The translations under genes were made by a program, and so were the position numbers. Source: Faecalicoccus sp. (GTDB taxonomy: Bacteria > Bacillota_I > Bacilli_A > Erysipelotrichales > Erysipelotrichaceae). Taken from it: DNA of 24,868 nt. The stretch is from contig JAGAWH010000090.1 in assembly GCA_017941505.1 (NCBI GenBank), positions 1-24,868 on the forward strand, in the 5' to 3' direction. Shown here in pieces: positions 8,101-15,477 of this stretch; positions within the stretch are counted from its first letter, which is position 1; every line of letters begins with the position of its first letter. The notes beneath the pieces were generated by a model. That model was given only the letters and a program-made list of their open reading frames with translations. It was not told where the DNA came from and searched no databases.

Positions 8101-8952
8101 ATGAAATCAGAGGAGTATAATAACTATAAAGAAACATTTCGAAATGCTTTGAATCCGAAAAGAAGAGAAAATATCTTTGAAATAGCTGAAAATGAACTTA
8201 AGCCTCAGGTAGGCAGATTCCCAAAGAGTTTCTTTAGATACAGGGAAATTAACAAATATACTGATCAAGAAATATTAAATGGAATTGTACATCTTTCAAG
8301 TCCAGATAAATTTGATGATATATTTGATAGCAAATGTTACATTGATGAGGATGGCCTGGGAGATATTGTGATGACTAATTATATGAATAGCAAGGCTATT
8401 GCCAAAAATATTCCCGGCATGCAAGATGTTGTTGTTGGGCATGAAAAATATTTTGAATCAGTAAATAAAAAAATAGATAATTTATTGAGAATCGCCTGTT
8501 TTACACAGAAGAATGATAATATTCCAATGTGGTATTACTATGCAAATAAGCATAAGGGAATATGTATTGAATACGATATTAGAACACAAAATACTTACTC
8601 AGAATTAGGTTATATTTTTCTGCCGGTTATTTATCCTAATAAGAATGAGTCAAACAATTATTACACTGGGGAATTTGTTGACGCCACTTTTAGCATTTCT
8701 GCGGTTCGAAACTCATTGGTTAAAGGGAATGATTGGAAGTTCGAAAAAGAATGGCGAATTATTAAAATACAAGAAGAACCAGATAATGATTTGAATATAA
8801 CGTTACCTGTAAAGGGAGTATATTTTGGATGTGATATCAGCCCAAAAGATAAGAACGATTTAATAGAATTGGTCAAGCCTATGGAACAGGATGTTCCACT
8901 TTATGAAATGAAACAAAGCGTTACAGGCTTAAAAGCTTTCAAGATTAAATGA
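8101..8952 (+). CDS. DUF2971 family protein
   Basis: 283 aa, ATG start with CGAGGGA about 11 bases upstream. Family features: FFRYREINKYT near residue 44, HLSSPDKFDDIFD near 64-76, CFTQKNDNIPMWYYYA near 137-152 followed by KGICIEYD, and DWKFEKEWRIIK near 212-223, all in the order usual for DUF2971. Biochemical role unknown; members occur in variable, defence-rich loci. Directly downstream of the FRG gene with no terminator between, so a two-gene unit is likely. The gene ends before a hairpin at 9071-9102. Confidence 0.82.
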   Translation: MKSEEYNNYKETFRNALNPKRRENIFEIAENELKPQVGRFPKSFFRYREINKYTDQEILNGIVHLSSPDKFDDIFDSKCYIDEDGLGDIVMTNYMNSKAIAKNIPGMQDVVVGHEKYFESVNKKIDNLLRIACFTQKNDNIPMWYYYANKHKGICIEYDIRTQNTYSELGYIFLPVIYPNKNESNNYYTGEFVDATFSISAVRNSLVKGNDWKFEKEWRIIKIQEEPDNDLNITLPVKGVYFGCDISPKDKNDLIELVKPMEQDVPLYEMKQSVTGLKAFKIK

Positions 8953-9070
8953 GAAAACATTTACTTGTTGCAATAGACAGTAAACTTATCATCAGATAAC
9001 GAATTATGAATACAAAATGCTACCAGAAATTGGAGAGGATTTCGTGGACAAAGATTTCTGACAGATCCAG

Positions 9071-9102
9071 TAAAAGTGGGCGCTATACGGTACCCACTTT
9101 TA
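9071..9102 (+). terminator. Candidate terminator after FRG/DUF2971 unit
   Basis: 10 bp perfect stem (TAAAAGTGGG with CCCACTTTTA) and a 12-base loop; the T-run is part of the stem, so it could work in both directions. The rest of 8953-9335 shows no gene: a 33-codon ATG frame at 9006 and overlapping short frames look random. Confidence 0.5.
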
Positions 9103-9335
9103 TATAAGGGATAATTTTTTATCGGCAAAAAAATGATTGCCTGCTGGTCAAAAAAACATTGACTTAGCTGTATAAAACATCAGTCTCAACCCTTAAATCA
9201 GATGGAGCAAGCCTTCTTTCTCTTGATTCGCATAAAAACCGAATACTAAAAAAATGTAAAATAACTTAGGAAAAGAAACATTTTAATATCAAAAACAAGT
9301 ATATAAATGCCTTAAATCTGTTATATCAATGTTAT

Positions 9336-9364
9336 TTGATTCGATACCAAATGTATTATAAAAT
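9336..9364 (+). promoter_or_regulatory. Promoter upstream of the small-protein/GNAT array
   Basis: TTGATT (9336-9341), 17-base spacer, TAAAAT (9359-9364). Predicted start near 9371, about 48 bases before the first small gene, whose leader has GGGAGG. Confidence 0.5.
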
Positions 9365-9418
9365 ATGGTTGTTAAGAAGGTTGTTATGCTTATCAGTATG
9401 AAGAAGGGAGGAATGAAC

Positions 9419-9529
9419 ATGGCTGTATTTAGTATTGCAGATGGAATTATTTTTAATGATTCGGAATTCGTTGACGCATATATAGACTATTATCGGAACC
9501 AGCCTCACTTCAAATTATTCGACCAATGA
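9419..9529 (+). pseudogene. Truncated antitoxin-like small gene
   Basis: 36 codons from ATG 9419 with GGGAGG at 9407-9412. The N-terminus MAVFSIADGIIFND and SEFVDAYID match the small proteins of the cassettes downstream, but the frame ends at TGA before the conserved APFKPRTEDQKS and TDPEEIRR parts. The leader from 9386 is nearly the same as the one at 10169 in front of the first intact cassette, so it is a duplicated and then cut-down copy. A short product could still be made, as promoter and ribosome site are intact. Confidence 0.65.
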
Positions 9530-10201
9530 GTGAGTGAAAAAGATATCTTTAACTTGAGAAGTTTTCTAAAATAATTGATCAATAAACATTTCTATAATTC
9601 CGATTCTTCCATAACAATTTCCGTTTCGATTTATCTAATCAAAGAATTCGATTTAATTCTCCAAAATATTATTTCTAATTCAATGCATATGCAAAAAAAA
9701 TATATAACCACTATACGCTTGTAATTGATGGGCTAATATAACCGGTTTTACAAAGAAGTTCCCCTCTTCTTAGTGAGTGTAAAGAATGGGATGAATTTGT
9801 GCTAAAAATATGGAGAATACATCACGTAATAATCCTGTTTTAGATAATAATCATTCAGCATTCGCATTATATTATCATCTGGTTCTTTTCCTGAAATATC
9901 TAACAACGTTTTTGATTATGCCGAGAGTATATTGGCAAGAAATTTTCCTTCAAAAAAAATTTAAATTTTTTTAGGCTTTTGAAGAAAATTTACGTATATG
10001 AATATTAAGAAGGCGTTTTTCTGCAACCAAAGCTTCTGCTTTTTGACATGCCTAGGGGATCCGATAAGCTCGAGTTATTTGGAAACGCCGGTGTTCTTGA
10101 TTGAGAACTAAGCATCGGTGGCGGGAGAATGTCTTGTGCTGTGAAATAACTATGTAATGAAGGTAAATATGCCTGTCAGTTTGAAGAAGGGAGGAGTGGA
10201 C
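9530..10201 (+). other. AT-rich gap without a recognisable gene
   Basis: No open frame of supportable length on either strand. It may hold the decayed GNAT partner of the truncated gene at 9419, but I cannot align it by eye. It contains an AT-rich imperfect inverted repeat around 9940-9990 (ATTTTCCTTCAAAA against TTTTGAAGAAAAT around a central A/T palindrome) and a small hairpin at about 10094-10109. From 10169 the sequence is the duplicated leader of the next small gene. Confidence 0.5.
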
Positions 10202-10396
10202 ATGGCAACTTGCAGTATTTTTGATGATATCACAATTAATGATCCGGATTTTGTGGACTTTTATATAGAGGGGATGGAAGCTTACGAAAAGGCACCGTAT
10301 AAACCAAGAACTGAGGATCAAAAGTCTGCTTGTATTACAGATCCTGAGGAAATTCGGCGGATCGCTGAAAAATTCTTGGGAGAGAAAATCGATTAA
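10202..10396 (+). CDS. Antitoxin-like small protein, cassette 1
   Basis: 64 aa from ATG 10202; GGGAGG at 10189-10194 fixes this start over the in-frame ATG at 10157. Layout: short beta-like N-terminus (MATCSIFDDITIND), an acidic helix (DFVDFYIEGMEAYEK), a conserved PYKPRTEDQKSA linker, then TDPEEIRRIAEKFLG. Size, acidity and position just upstream of a GNAT gene fit an antitoxin or immunity partner; I cannot name a family. The end overlaps the conserved start region of the GNAT gene in the +1 frame (ATTAA overlap). Confidence 0.75.
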   Translation: MATCSIFDDITINDPDFVDFYIEGMEAYEKAPYKPRTEDQKSACITDPEEIRRIAEKFLGEKID

Positions 10397-10979
10397 TATT
10401 TTAGATTGTATCGATAGAATTGGATTGGATAGGACAAAAAGGATCCTGGTCAAGTTTTCTACGAAACGATCATGTGGTGAGGGTTCTCTAAATGAAGATA
10501 TCGAAATCTTCCTAAAGGACAATGCCATTCAATTCGCAAAAGAAACGAAATCTATCACATATTTGGTTATTGATGAACAAGCAGTGTCACTATTAGGCTA
10601 TTTTACGTTGACTCACAAAATAGTTAAGATTCCCCCATCTATTTTAAGTAATACCAAAAAGAGACGCATTGAACGCTATGCTAAATTTGATGAAGCATTG
10701 AATGCATATCCTGTTTCTGCTTTTTTGATTGCACAATTTGGAAAAAACTATTCTTTGAGCGAAGAACAACAAATTAGTGGAAAGGATTTAATGAAACTCG
10801 CCGATAAAGAGTTATATGAGGTTCAACATCGCATCGGCGGAGGATTGAAGTTTCTAGAGTGTGAACTGGATGAAAAACTTATTGGATTCTATCAACATCA
10901 ACAACGTTTCACACCCTTTGGTAAACGTACAAGTGAAAAAGATGGGAAAGAATATGTTCAGTTAATGAAATTTTTATAA
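10392..10979 (+). CDS. GNAT-like acetyltransferase, putative toxin, cassette 1
   Basis: Homology to the three other copies begins at INILD, codon ATT at 10392, overlapping the TAA of the small gene; the nearest canonical start is TTG at 10425 (MDRTKRILVKF), which would give 184 aa. GNAT-like features: strand SITYLVID, GYFTLTHK, NAYPVSAFLIAQFGKNYSL, then QISGKDLMKLADKEL in the place of the acyl-CoA loop (R/Q-x-x-G-x-G/A), GGGLKFLECE and a final FYQHQQRFTPFGK strand. Known GNAT toxins (TacT, AtaT) acetylate aminoacyl-tRNA; that this one does so is inference. Cassette with the preceding small protein. Confidence 0.68.
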   Translation: MNILDCIDRIGLDRTKRILVKFSTKRSCGEGSLNEDIEIFLKDNAIQFAKETKSITYLVIDEQAVSLLGYFTLTHKIVKIPPSILSNTKKRRIERYAKFDEALNAYPVSAFLIAQFGKNYSLSEEQQISGKDLMKLADKELYEVQHRIGGGLKFLECELDEKLIGFYQHQQRFTPFGKRTSEKDGKEYVQLMKFL

Positions 10980-11008
10980 AAACTAATTAAAAGAAAGGAG
11001 CTACAAAC

Positions 11009-11215
11009 ATGGCTACATGCAGTATTACTGATCGTATCGTTATTAATAATCCTGAATTTCTAGATGCATATATAGATGCGAGGGAGGCCCGCGCCAACGC
11101 ACCATTTAAGCCTAGAACCGAGGATCAAAAGTCAGCGATGCTTACGGATCCTGAAGAAATTCGGCGGATCCTTGAATTGTGCCTTGCAAAGGTACGCGAT
11201 AAACATTCTGGATAG
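11009..11215 (+). CDS. Antitoxin-like small protein, cassette 2
   Basis: 68 aa, AAAGGAG upstream. SITDRIVINNPEF subtype, with AYIDAREARANAP, FKPRTEDQKSA and TDPEEIRRILELCL. The C-terminus RDKHSG differs from cassettes 1 and 3 (KID) and matches cassette 4; the gene overlaps the GNAT start region by 17 bases. The alanine-rich helix starts AREA instead of AMEA as in cassettes 3 and 4. Confidence 0.75.
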   Translation: MATCSITDRIVINNPEFLDAYIDAREARANAPFKPRTEDQKSAMLTDPEEIRRILELCLAKVRDKHSG

Positions 11216-11783
11216 TATTAACAAAATCGGGATGGATGAGACAAAAGAAATACTAATCAGCTTTTCTACGATACGATTCAATGGTGAGGATTCTTTGAAT
11301 GAGGAAGTTGAAATCTTTCTAAAGAACAATGCGATTCAATTCGCAAAGGAAAAGAAATCAATTACTTATTTGGCTTTAGATACAAAAGGAACATTGCTAG
11401 GTTATTTCACATTGGCACATAAAACGATTAAGATTCCACGATCCAGCTTGAGTAACACTAAAAGACGAATGATTGAACGCTATTCTGAGTTTGATGAAGT
11501 ATTGAATGCATACCCTGTATCTGCCTTTTTAATAGCTCAATTCGGAAAAAACTATGCCTTAGATGAGGTACAGAGAATCAGTGGAAATGATTTAATGCAC
11601 CTTGCTGATAGGGAACTGTATGAAATTCAACATCGAATCGGTGGAGGAGTTAAATATCTGGATTGCGAAGATGATGCCAAGCTAATAATTTTTTATCACA
11701 ACAAACATTACTTCAATTTGTTTGGTGAGCGATTAAGCCACAAAGATAATAGGAGATATCTTCAATTGATGAAATTCTTTTAA
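11199..11783 (+). CDS. GNAT-like acetyltransferase, putative toxin, cassette 2
   Basis: Conserved INILD begins at ATA 11199; the first ATG in that region is 11232 (MDETKEILISF), giving 183 aa. Same fold signals as cassette 1: SITYLALD, GYFTLAHKTIKIP, NAYPVSAFLIAQFGKNYAL, RISGNDLMHLADREL in the acyl-CoA loop position, GGGVKYLDCE, FNLFGER. The frame is also open upstream within the small gene, in +1. Start 11199 follows homology, not a canonical codon. Confidence 0.7.
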   Translation: MNILDSINKIGMDETKEILISFSTIRFNGEDSLNEEVEIFLKNNAIQFAKEKKSITYLALDTKGTLLGYFTLAHKTIKIPRSSLSNTKRRMIERYSEFDEVLNAYPVSAFLIAQFGKNYALDEVQRISGNDLMHLADRELYEIQHRIGGGVKYLDCEDDAKLIIFYHNKHYFNLFGERLSHKDNRRYLQLMKFF

Positions 11784-11823
11784 AAAATCATGTTTATAGA
11801 TAACAGCGAAGGGAGGAATGGAC

Positions 11824-12018
11824 ATGGCAACTTGTAGTATCACTGATCGAATCGTTATTAATAATCCGGAATTTGTAGACGCATATATAGATGCGATGGA
11901 GGCCCGCGCCAACGCACCATTTAAGCCTAGAACTGAAGATCAAAAATCAGCTTGTATTACGGATCCTGAAGAGATTCGGCGGATTGCAGAAAAATGCTTG
12001 GGCAGGAAAATCGATTAA
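11824..12018 (+). CDS. Antitoxin-like small protein, cassette 3
   Basis: 64 aa; ATG 11824 is correctly spaced from GGGAGG (11811-11816), while the in-frame ATG at 11818 is too close. SITDRIVINNPEFVDAYID subtype with AMEARANAPFKPRTEDQ, then TDPEEIRRIAEKCLGRKID. Ends in ATTAA, overlapping the GNAT homology start as in cassette 1. Leader is almost identical to that of cassette 4. Confidence 0.77.
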   Translation: MATCSITDRIVINNPEFVDAYIDAMEARANAPFKPRTEDQKSACITDPEEIRRIAEKCLGRKID

Positions 12019-12601
12019 CATACTGGATTATATTGAAAGAATCGGATTAAATGCAACAGTTGAAATATTGGATAAGTTTTCTACACAACGTTCAAATAGA
12101 GAACAATCTCTTAATGAAGATATCGAAATTTTCCTAAAGAACAACGCTATACAATTCGCAAAAGAAAAAAAATCTATCACTTATCTAGTTTTTAATGTAA
12201 AAGAAGGCGTTTTGCTTGGCTATTTCACATTGGCTCACAAAACAATTGAAATTCCTGAATCTGTCCTAAGTAAGACAAAAAGAAAACGTATAGAGCGCTA
12301 TGCTCGATTCAATAAAACATTGAATGCATATCCTGTCTCCGCCTTTTTGATTGCTCAGTTTGGTAAAAACTATGCCCTAGATGAAGGGCAGAGAATCAGC
12401 GGTAATGATTTGATGCAATTTGCTGATAAGGAGTTGTATGAGATTCAACACCGGATAGGTGGTGGAGTGAAATACTTAGATTGTCTTGATGATACTAAAC
12501 TTATAGATTTTTATCAGAAGAAGCAACAATTTCAATTATTTGATGAACGAATAATTGAAAAAGATGGAAAGAGATACATTCAGTTGGTGAAATTCTTTTA
12601 A
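12014..12601 (+). CDS. GNAT-like acetyltransferase, putative toxin, cassette 3
   Basis: Homology starts INILDYIERIG at ATT 12014. This copy has no ATG or GTG near the conserved N-terminus and a TTA where cassettes 1 and 2 have TTG/ATG; the nearest canonical codons are a TTG inside the small gene and a TTG about 18 codons downstream. Core features as in the other copies: SITYLVFN, GYFTLAHKTIEIP, NAYPVSAFLIAQFGKNYAL, RISGNDLMQFADKEL, GGGVKYLDC, FQLFDER. It is intact over its length, so it is presumably expressed despite the unclear start. Confidence 0.68.
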   Translation: MNILDYIERIGLNATVEILDKFSTQRSNREQSLNEDIEIFLKNNAIQFAKEKKSITYLVFNVKEGVLLGYFTLAHKTIEIPESVLSKTKRKRIERYARFNKTLNAYPVSAFLIAQFGKNYALDEGQRISGNDLMQFADKELYEIQHRIGGGVKYLDCLDDTKLIDFYQKKQQFQLFDERIIEKDGKRYIQLVKFF

Positions 12602-12641
12602 AAAATCATGTTTATAGATAACGCGGAAGGGAGGAATGATC

Positions 12642-12851
12642 ATGGCTACATCAAGTATTACAGATCGCATCATCGTAGATAATGCAGATTTGTTTGTTGA
12701 AGAATATGCTAAGGCAATGGAGGCTCGTGCAAACGCACCATTTAAACCTAGAACGGAAGAACAAAAGTCTGGCGTGTTGACGGATCCTGAAGAGATTCGG
12801 CGGTTTGCCGATAAATTCCTGGAGAAGTACGGCAATAAACATTCTGGATAG
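12642..12851 (+). CDS. Antitoxin-like small protein, cassette 4
   Basis: 69 aa from ATG 12642, set by GGGAGG at 12629-12634. Most divergent of the set: MATSSITDRIIVDNADLF, a VEEYAKAMEARANAP helix, FKPRTEEQKSG, TDPEEIRRFADKFLEKYG and a final NKHSG. Overlaps the GNAT homology start by 17 bases. Confidence 0.76.
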   Translation: MATSSITDRIIVDNADLFVEEYAKAMEARANAPFKPRTEEQKSGVLTDPEEIRRFADKFLEKYGNKHSG

Positions 12852-13422
12852 TATTGATGAAAATGGTCTAGAAAAAACTCAAGGAATTATTGCAAACTTT
12901 TCTACGAAACGATCAGATGAAGAAGGTCCCCTTAACGAGGATATTGAAAGATTTCTCAAAAACAGTGCTATTCAATTCGCAAGAGAGAAGAAATCTATCA
13001 CATATTTAGTTATTGATGTGGAAGAAGTATTGTTGCTTGGATATTTTACATTGGCTCATAAAACGATTGAAATCCCACAATCACGCTTAAGTAAAACCAA
13101 AAGGAGAATAATAGAACGTTACACTCAGTTAAATGAAGTGCTAAATGTATATCCTGTCTCTGCCTTTTTGATTGCTCAAATTGGTAAAAACTATGCTTTA
13201 GATGAGACACAGAGAATCAGTGGTGACTTGTTAATGAAACTTGCTGATAAAGAATTGTATGATGTTCAACACCGAATTGGTGGTGGATTGAAGTATTTGG
13301 ATTGTGAAGACGATATTATGCTCATAGATTTTTATCACAACAAACATTGCTTTAATTTGTTTGGTGAGCGACTAAGTCCCAGAGATGGGAAAAGGTATCT
13401 ACAGCTGATGAAATTCTTTTAG
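12835..13422 (+). CDS. GNAT-like acetyltransferase, putative toxin, cassette 4
   Basis: Conserved INILDSIDENG begins at ATA 12835. The nearest canonical start is TTG 12805 inside the small gene (205 aa product); CTA stands where cassette 2 has ATG. Core: SITYLVID, GYFTLAHKTIEIP, NVYPVSAFLIAQIGKNYAL, RISGDLLMKLADKEL, GGGLKYLDCE, FNLFGER and a LQLMKFF end. Followed by a 127-base gap with no gene, then the solo small gene. Confidence 0.7.
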   Translation: MNILDSIDENGLEKTQGIIANFSTKRSDEEGPLNEDIERFLKNSAIQFAREKKSITYLVIDVEEVLLLGYFTLAHKTIEIPQSRLSKTKRRIIERYTQLNEVLNVYPVSAFLIAQIGKNYALDETQRISGDLLMKLADKELYDVQHRIGGGLKYLDCEDDIMLIDFYHNKHCFNLFGERLSPRDGKRYLQLMKFF

Positions 13423-13549
13423 GAGTAATGTGTTTTCATTTCTCAAAAGAGATAAATTCAATTTAGCAAACGGGATAGTAAAAGTTTCTATATTGAAAAT
13501 AATGCTTTTAAAACCATAGTAAAACATTTTGCAGAAAGGGGAAGTGAAC

Positions 13550-13759
13550 ATGGCAACTTGTAGTATTTTTGATGACATTACAATTAATGACCCGGATTTT
13601 GTGGACTTTTATATAGAAGGTATGGAAGCTTACGCAAACGCACCTTTTAAACCTAGAACTGAAGATCAAAAGTCCGCTTGTATTACGGATCCTGAAGAGA
13701 TTCGCCGGATTTGTGAATTATGTCTTGGCAGGAAAATCACTTTAGATACAGATGAATAA
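13550..13759 (+). CDS. Solo antitoxin-like small protein, no GNAT partner
   Basis: 69 aa from ATG 13550 with AAAGGGG upstream. Same subtype as cassette 1 (SIFDDITINDPDFVDFYIEG), then ANAPFKPRTEDQKSA and TDPEEIRRICELCLGRK, but the C-terminus runs on as ITLDTDE instead of KID. A terminator follows at once and the next gene is convergent, so no GNAT gene belongs to it. It could be a remnant, or an unpaired antidote able to neutralise the cassette toxins; the choice is open. Confidence 0.72.
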   Translation: MATCSIFDDITINDPDFVDFYIEGMEAYANAPFKPRTEDQKSACITDPEEIRRICELCLGRKITLDTDE

Positions 13760-13797
13760 ATCGGCATAGATAGGAAGTTCTATTTATGCCGATTTTT
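13758..13797 (+). terminator. Intrinsic terminator of the array
   Basis: About 16 bp stem (AAATCGGCATAGATAG region with its complement ending TATGCCGATTT, one G-T pair), 6-base loop, then TTTTT. The stop codon of the solo small gene lies at its edge. Confidence 0.8.
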
Positions 13798-13801
13798 CAT
13801 T

Positions 13802-13828
13802 ATAAAAAGAAGCTCGTTTGAGCTTCTA
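13802..13828 (-). terminator. Intrinsic terminator of the hydrogenase gene
   Basis: On the minus strand AGAAGCTC, loop AAAC, GAGCTTCT, then TTTTTAT. 8 bp perfect stem; it contains the stop codon of the hydrogenase. Confidence 0.75.
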
Positions 13829-15343
13829 GTGTTCTGCAACTTCGTGAAGACGATGACCGAATTTAGATTCATCGGATGTCTTCATCGGATTCTCATTGGC
13901 ATATTTCTTAACCAAAGCACTGGATTTTGCGATAGGCTGTAAGGTACCGGCACCGGCAACACATCCACCAGGGCAGGCCATACCTTCTAATAGATATCCA
14001 TCTAATCTTCCGGCCTTTGCCATCATCAACATGCTTCGACAGTTCTTTAATCCTTCCGCAGCCTGAATCTTAACATCAATTTCCGGATGTTCCTTATTGA
14101 TCAAAGCTTTTACCGAATTGGCAACACCACCGGATACCGCAAAGATTCGACCGGCAGCTGTTCCATCATTTAATGGATCATCTGTTTCAATCTGTTCTAA
14201 ATTAATATCCTTCGCAACAAACATTCCCATTACTTCTTCAAACGTCAATACAAAGTCAACATCGCTTCGAATGGTTCTGCGGCTTGCTTCCAATTTTTTT
14301 GCTGCACAAGGACCGATAAATACCACCTTGGCATTTGGATGATCTTTCTTGATCAAACGAGCCGTTAATACCATCGGTGTTAATGCCATGGAAATATAAG
14401 GGGCAAATTGCGGGAAGTCCTTTTTAGCCATTACCGACCATGCCGGGCAGCAGCTGGTTGCCATAAAAGGCTGTTTTTCAGGAACCTTGTTTAAGAAGTC
14501 TTCAGCTTCTTCAATAACACATAAGTCAGCACCAATCGCAACTTCTACTACATCCGCAAAACCTAATTCTTTTAAGGCACCTTTTACTTTTTCCGGGGTT
14601 ACCTTTTGACCAAACTGACCTACAAAGGCAGGTGCTACTGCAGCGATCACTTCATATCCCTGCTTCATCGCATAAATCGTCTGGAAAATCTGACCTTTAT
14701 CAACGATAGCTCCAAATGGGCAGTTCACAAGACATTGTCCACAGCTTACACATTTATCGTAATCGATTTTTGCTTTACCTTCTTCATCACTGGAAATCGC
14801 ATTCATACCGCAGCTGGCTGCACATGGACGCTCAATTCTTGTGATGGCTTTATATGGACATGCATCCATGCATCGTCCGCATTTAATACATTTATCCTGG
14901 TCGATGACAGAACGTCCGTTCACAATGCTGACAGCCTGTTTCGGACAGACTTCGGAACATTGATGAGATAGACATCCCTGGCAGGCATTTGTTACAAATA
15001 CCTTCTTTTCCGGACATGCATTACATGCGAATTTAATGATATTGATTAATGGGGCATCATAATATTTAGTGGCAATGACACTTTCCTCAATACCATCAGA
15101 CAAAGCACCGTATTCACTGAGCTCACGCAAAGGAAGCCCCATACCTAAACGGAGACGTTCTCCGATAATAGCTCTCTCCAAAAAAATACTGTTTCTATAT
15201 TTCGCTTTGGTTCCCGGTAAGATTTCGTAAGGAATCTGTTCGATCCGCTTTGCGTAATCCGTATCATCGGCATATGCCATTTTGGCAATTTCCGCAAATA
15301 CCTTACGACGAATGTCGGTTACCGAATTATATACACCTCTCAT
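13826..15343 (-). CDS. Monomeric [FeFe] hydrogenase with ferredoxin-type clusters
   Basis: 505 aa, ATG with GGGAGG on the minus strand. Cytoplasmic enzyme that would interconvert protons and H2 using ferredoxin-level electrons. After an N-terminal 105 residues without motifs come [4Fe-4S] cysteine sets near 107-133, 152-162 (CIKCGRCMDACP), 174-178 and 198-208 (CVSCGQCLVNCP). The H-cluster motifs are complete: TSCCPAW (296-302), GPCAAKK (344-350), EGMACPGGC (453-461). The N-terminal arrangement fits the group usually labelled monomeric or group B rather than the classic clostridial HydA. Its H-cluster maturases HydEFG are not in the window. Convergent with the array and divergent from the next gene. 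Confidence 0.88.
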   Translation of the reverse strand: MRGVYNSVTDIRRKVFAEIAKMAYADDTDYAKRIEQIPYEILPGTKAKYRNSIFLERAIIGERLRLGMGLPLRELSEYGALSDGIEESVIATKYYDAPLINIIKFACNACPEKKVFVTNACQGCLSHQCSEVCPKQAVSIVNGRSVIDQDKCIKCGRCMDACPYKAITRIERPCAASCGMNAISSDEEGKAKIDYDKCVSCGQCLVNCPFGAIVDKGQIFQTIYAMKQGYEVIAAVAPAFVGQFGQKVTPEKVKGALKELGFADVVEVAIGADLCVIEEAEDFLNKVPEKQPFMATSCCPAWSVMAKKDFPQFAPYISMALTPMVLTARLIKKDHPNAKVVFIGPCAAKKLEASRRTIRSDVDFVLTFEEVMGMFVAKDINLEQIETDDPLNDGTAAGRIFAVSGGVANSVKALINKEHPEIDVKIQAAEGLKNCRSMLMMAKAGRLDGYLLEGMACPGGCVAGAGTLQPIAKSSALVKKYANENPMKTSDESKFGHRLHEVAEH

Positions 15344-15382
15344 AAGTGTCCTCCCTGTATTTATGTCTATATCTTAAGTACA

Positions 15383-15388
15383 ATTATA
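15383..15388 (-). promoter_or_regulatory. Candidate -10 box for the hydrogenase gene
   Basis: TATAAT on the minus strand about 40 bases before the ATG; the -35 region (TTTTAA at 17 bases) is weak. Confidence 0.35.
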
Positions 15389-15423
15389 GCGAAGAAACGG
15401 CTAAATTAAAACCATAAAAGAAA

Positions 15424-15453
15424 TTGTTCACAAAGTATATAGAGTGTTATAAT
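15424..15453 (+). promoter_or_regulatory. Promoter for the pseudouridine synthase/patatin operon
   Basis: TTGTTC (15424-15429), 18-base spacer, TATAAT (15448-15453). The predicted transcript starts about 18 bases before the ATG at 15478, which excludes the in-frame TTG at 15424 as a start. Confidence 0.65.
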
Positions 15454-15477
15454 ACCGATGTTTTTAAGAGGAATATC

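Larger units (their letters stand above)
9386..13759 (+). repeat. Tandem cassette array (small gene + GNAT gene, four full copies plus two partial ends)
   Basis: Full cassettes: 10202-10979, 11009-11783, 11824-12601, 12642-13422. Partial units: 9419-9529 (truncated small gene) and 13550-13759 (small gene without GNAT). A 34-base block is identical at 11771-11804 and 12589-12622, spanning the end of one GNAT gene and the leader of the next cassette, so at least the last duplication is recent. By N-terminus the small genes fall in two subtypes: SIFDDITIND (first full cassette and the solo copy) and SITDRI (the other three). Confidence 0.85.

Noticed and set aside
9006..9105. 33-codon ATG frame and overlapping open frames after the DUF2971 gene
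   Set aside because: No ribosome site, no recognisable motif, and the frame runs into the terminator-like hairpin.
10050..10076. Cluster of restriction-type hexamers (CCTAGG, GGATCC, CTCGAG) resembling a cloning site
   Set aside because: GGATCC also occurs within the cassette genes and the surroundings are natural AT-rich sequence; no vector sequence adjoins it, so chance is the better explanation.
9386..13759. CRISPR array
   Set aside because: The repeats are whole genes of about 800 bases with coding function, not short repeats with unique spacers; no cas genes are present.
15424..15477. Upstream TTG start extending the pseudouridine synthase by 18 residues
   Set aside because: It lies within the -35/-10 promoter; ATG 15478 has a proper ribosome site and starts the S4 domain.
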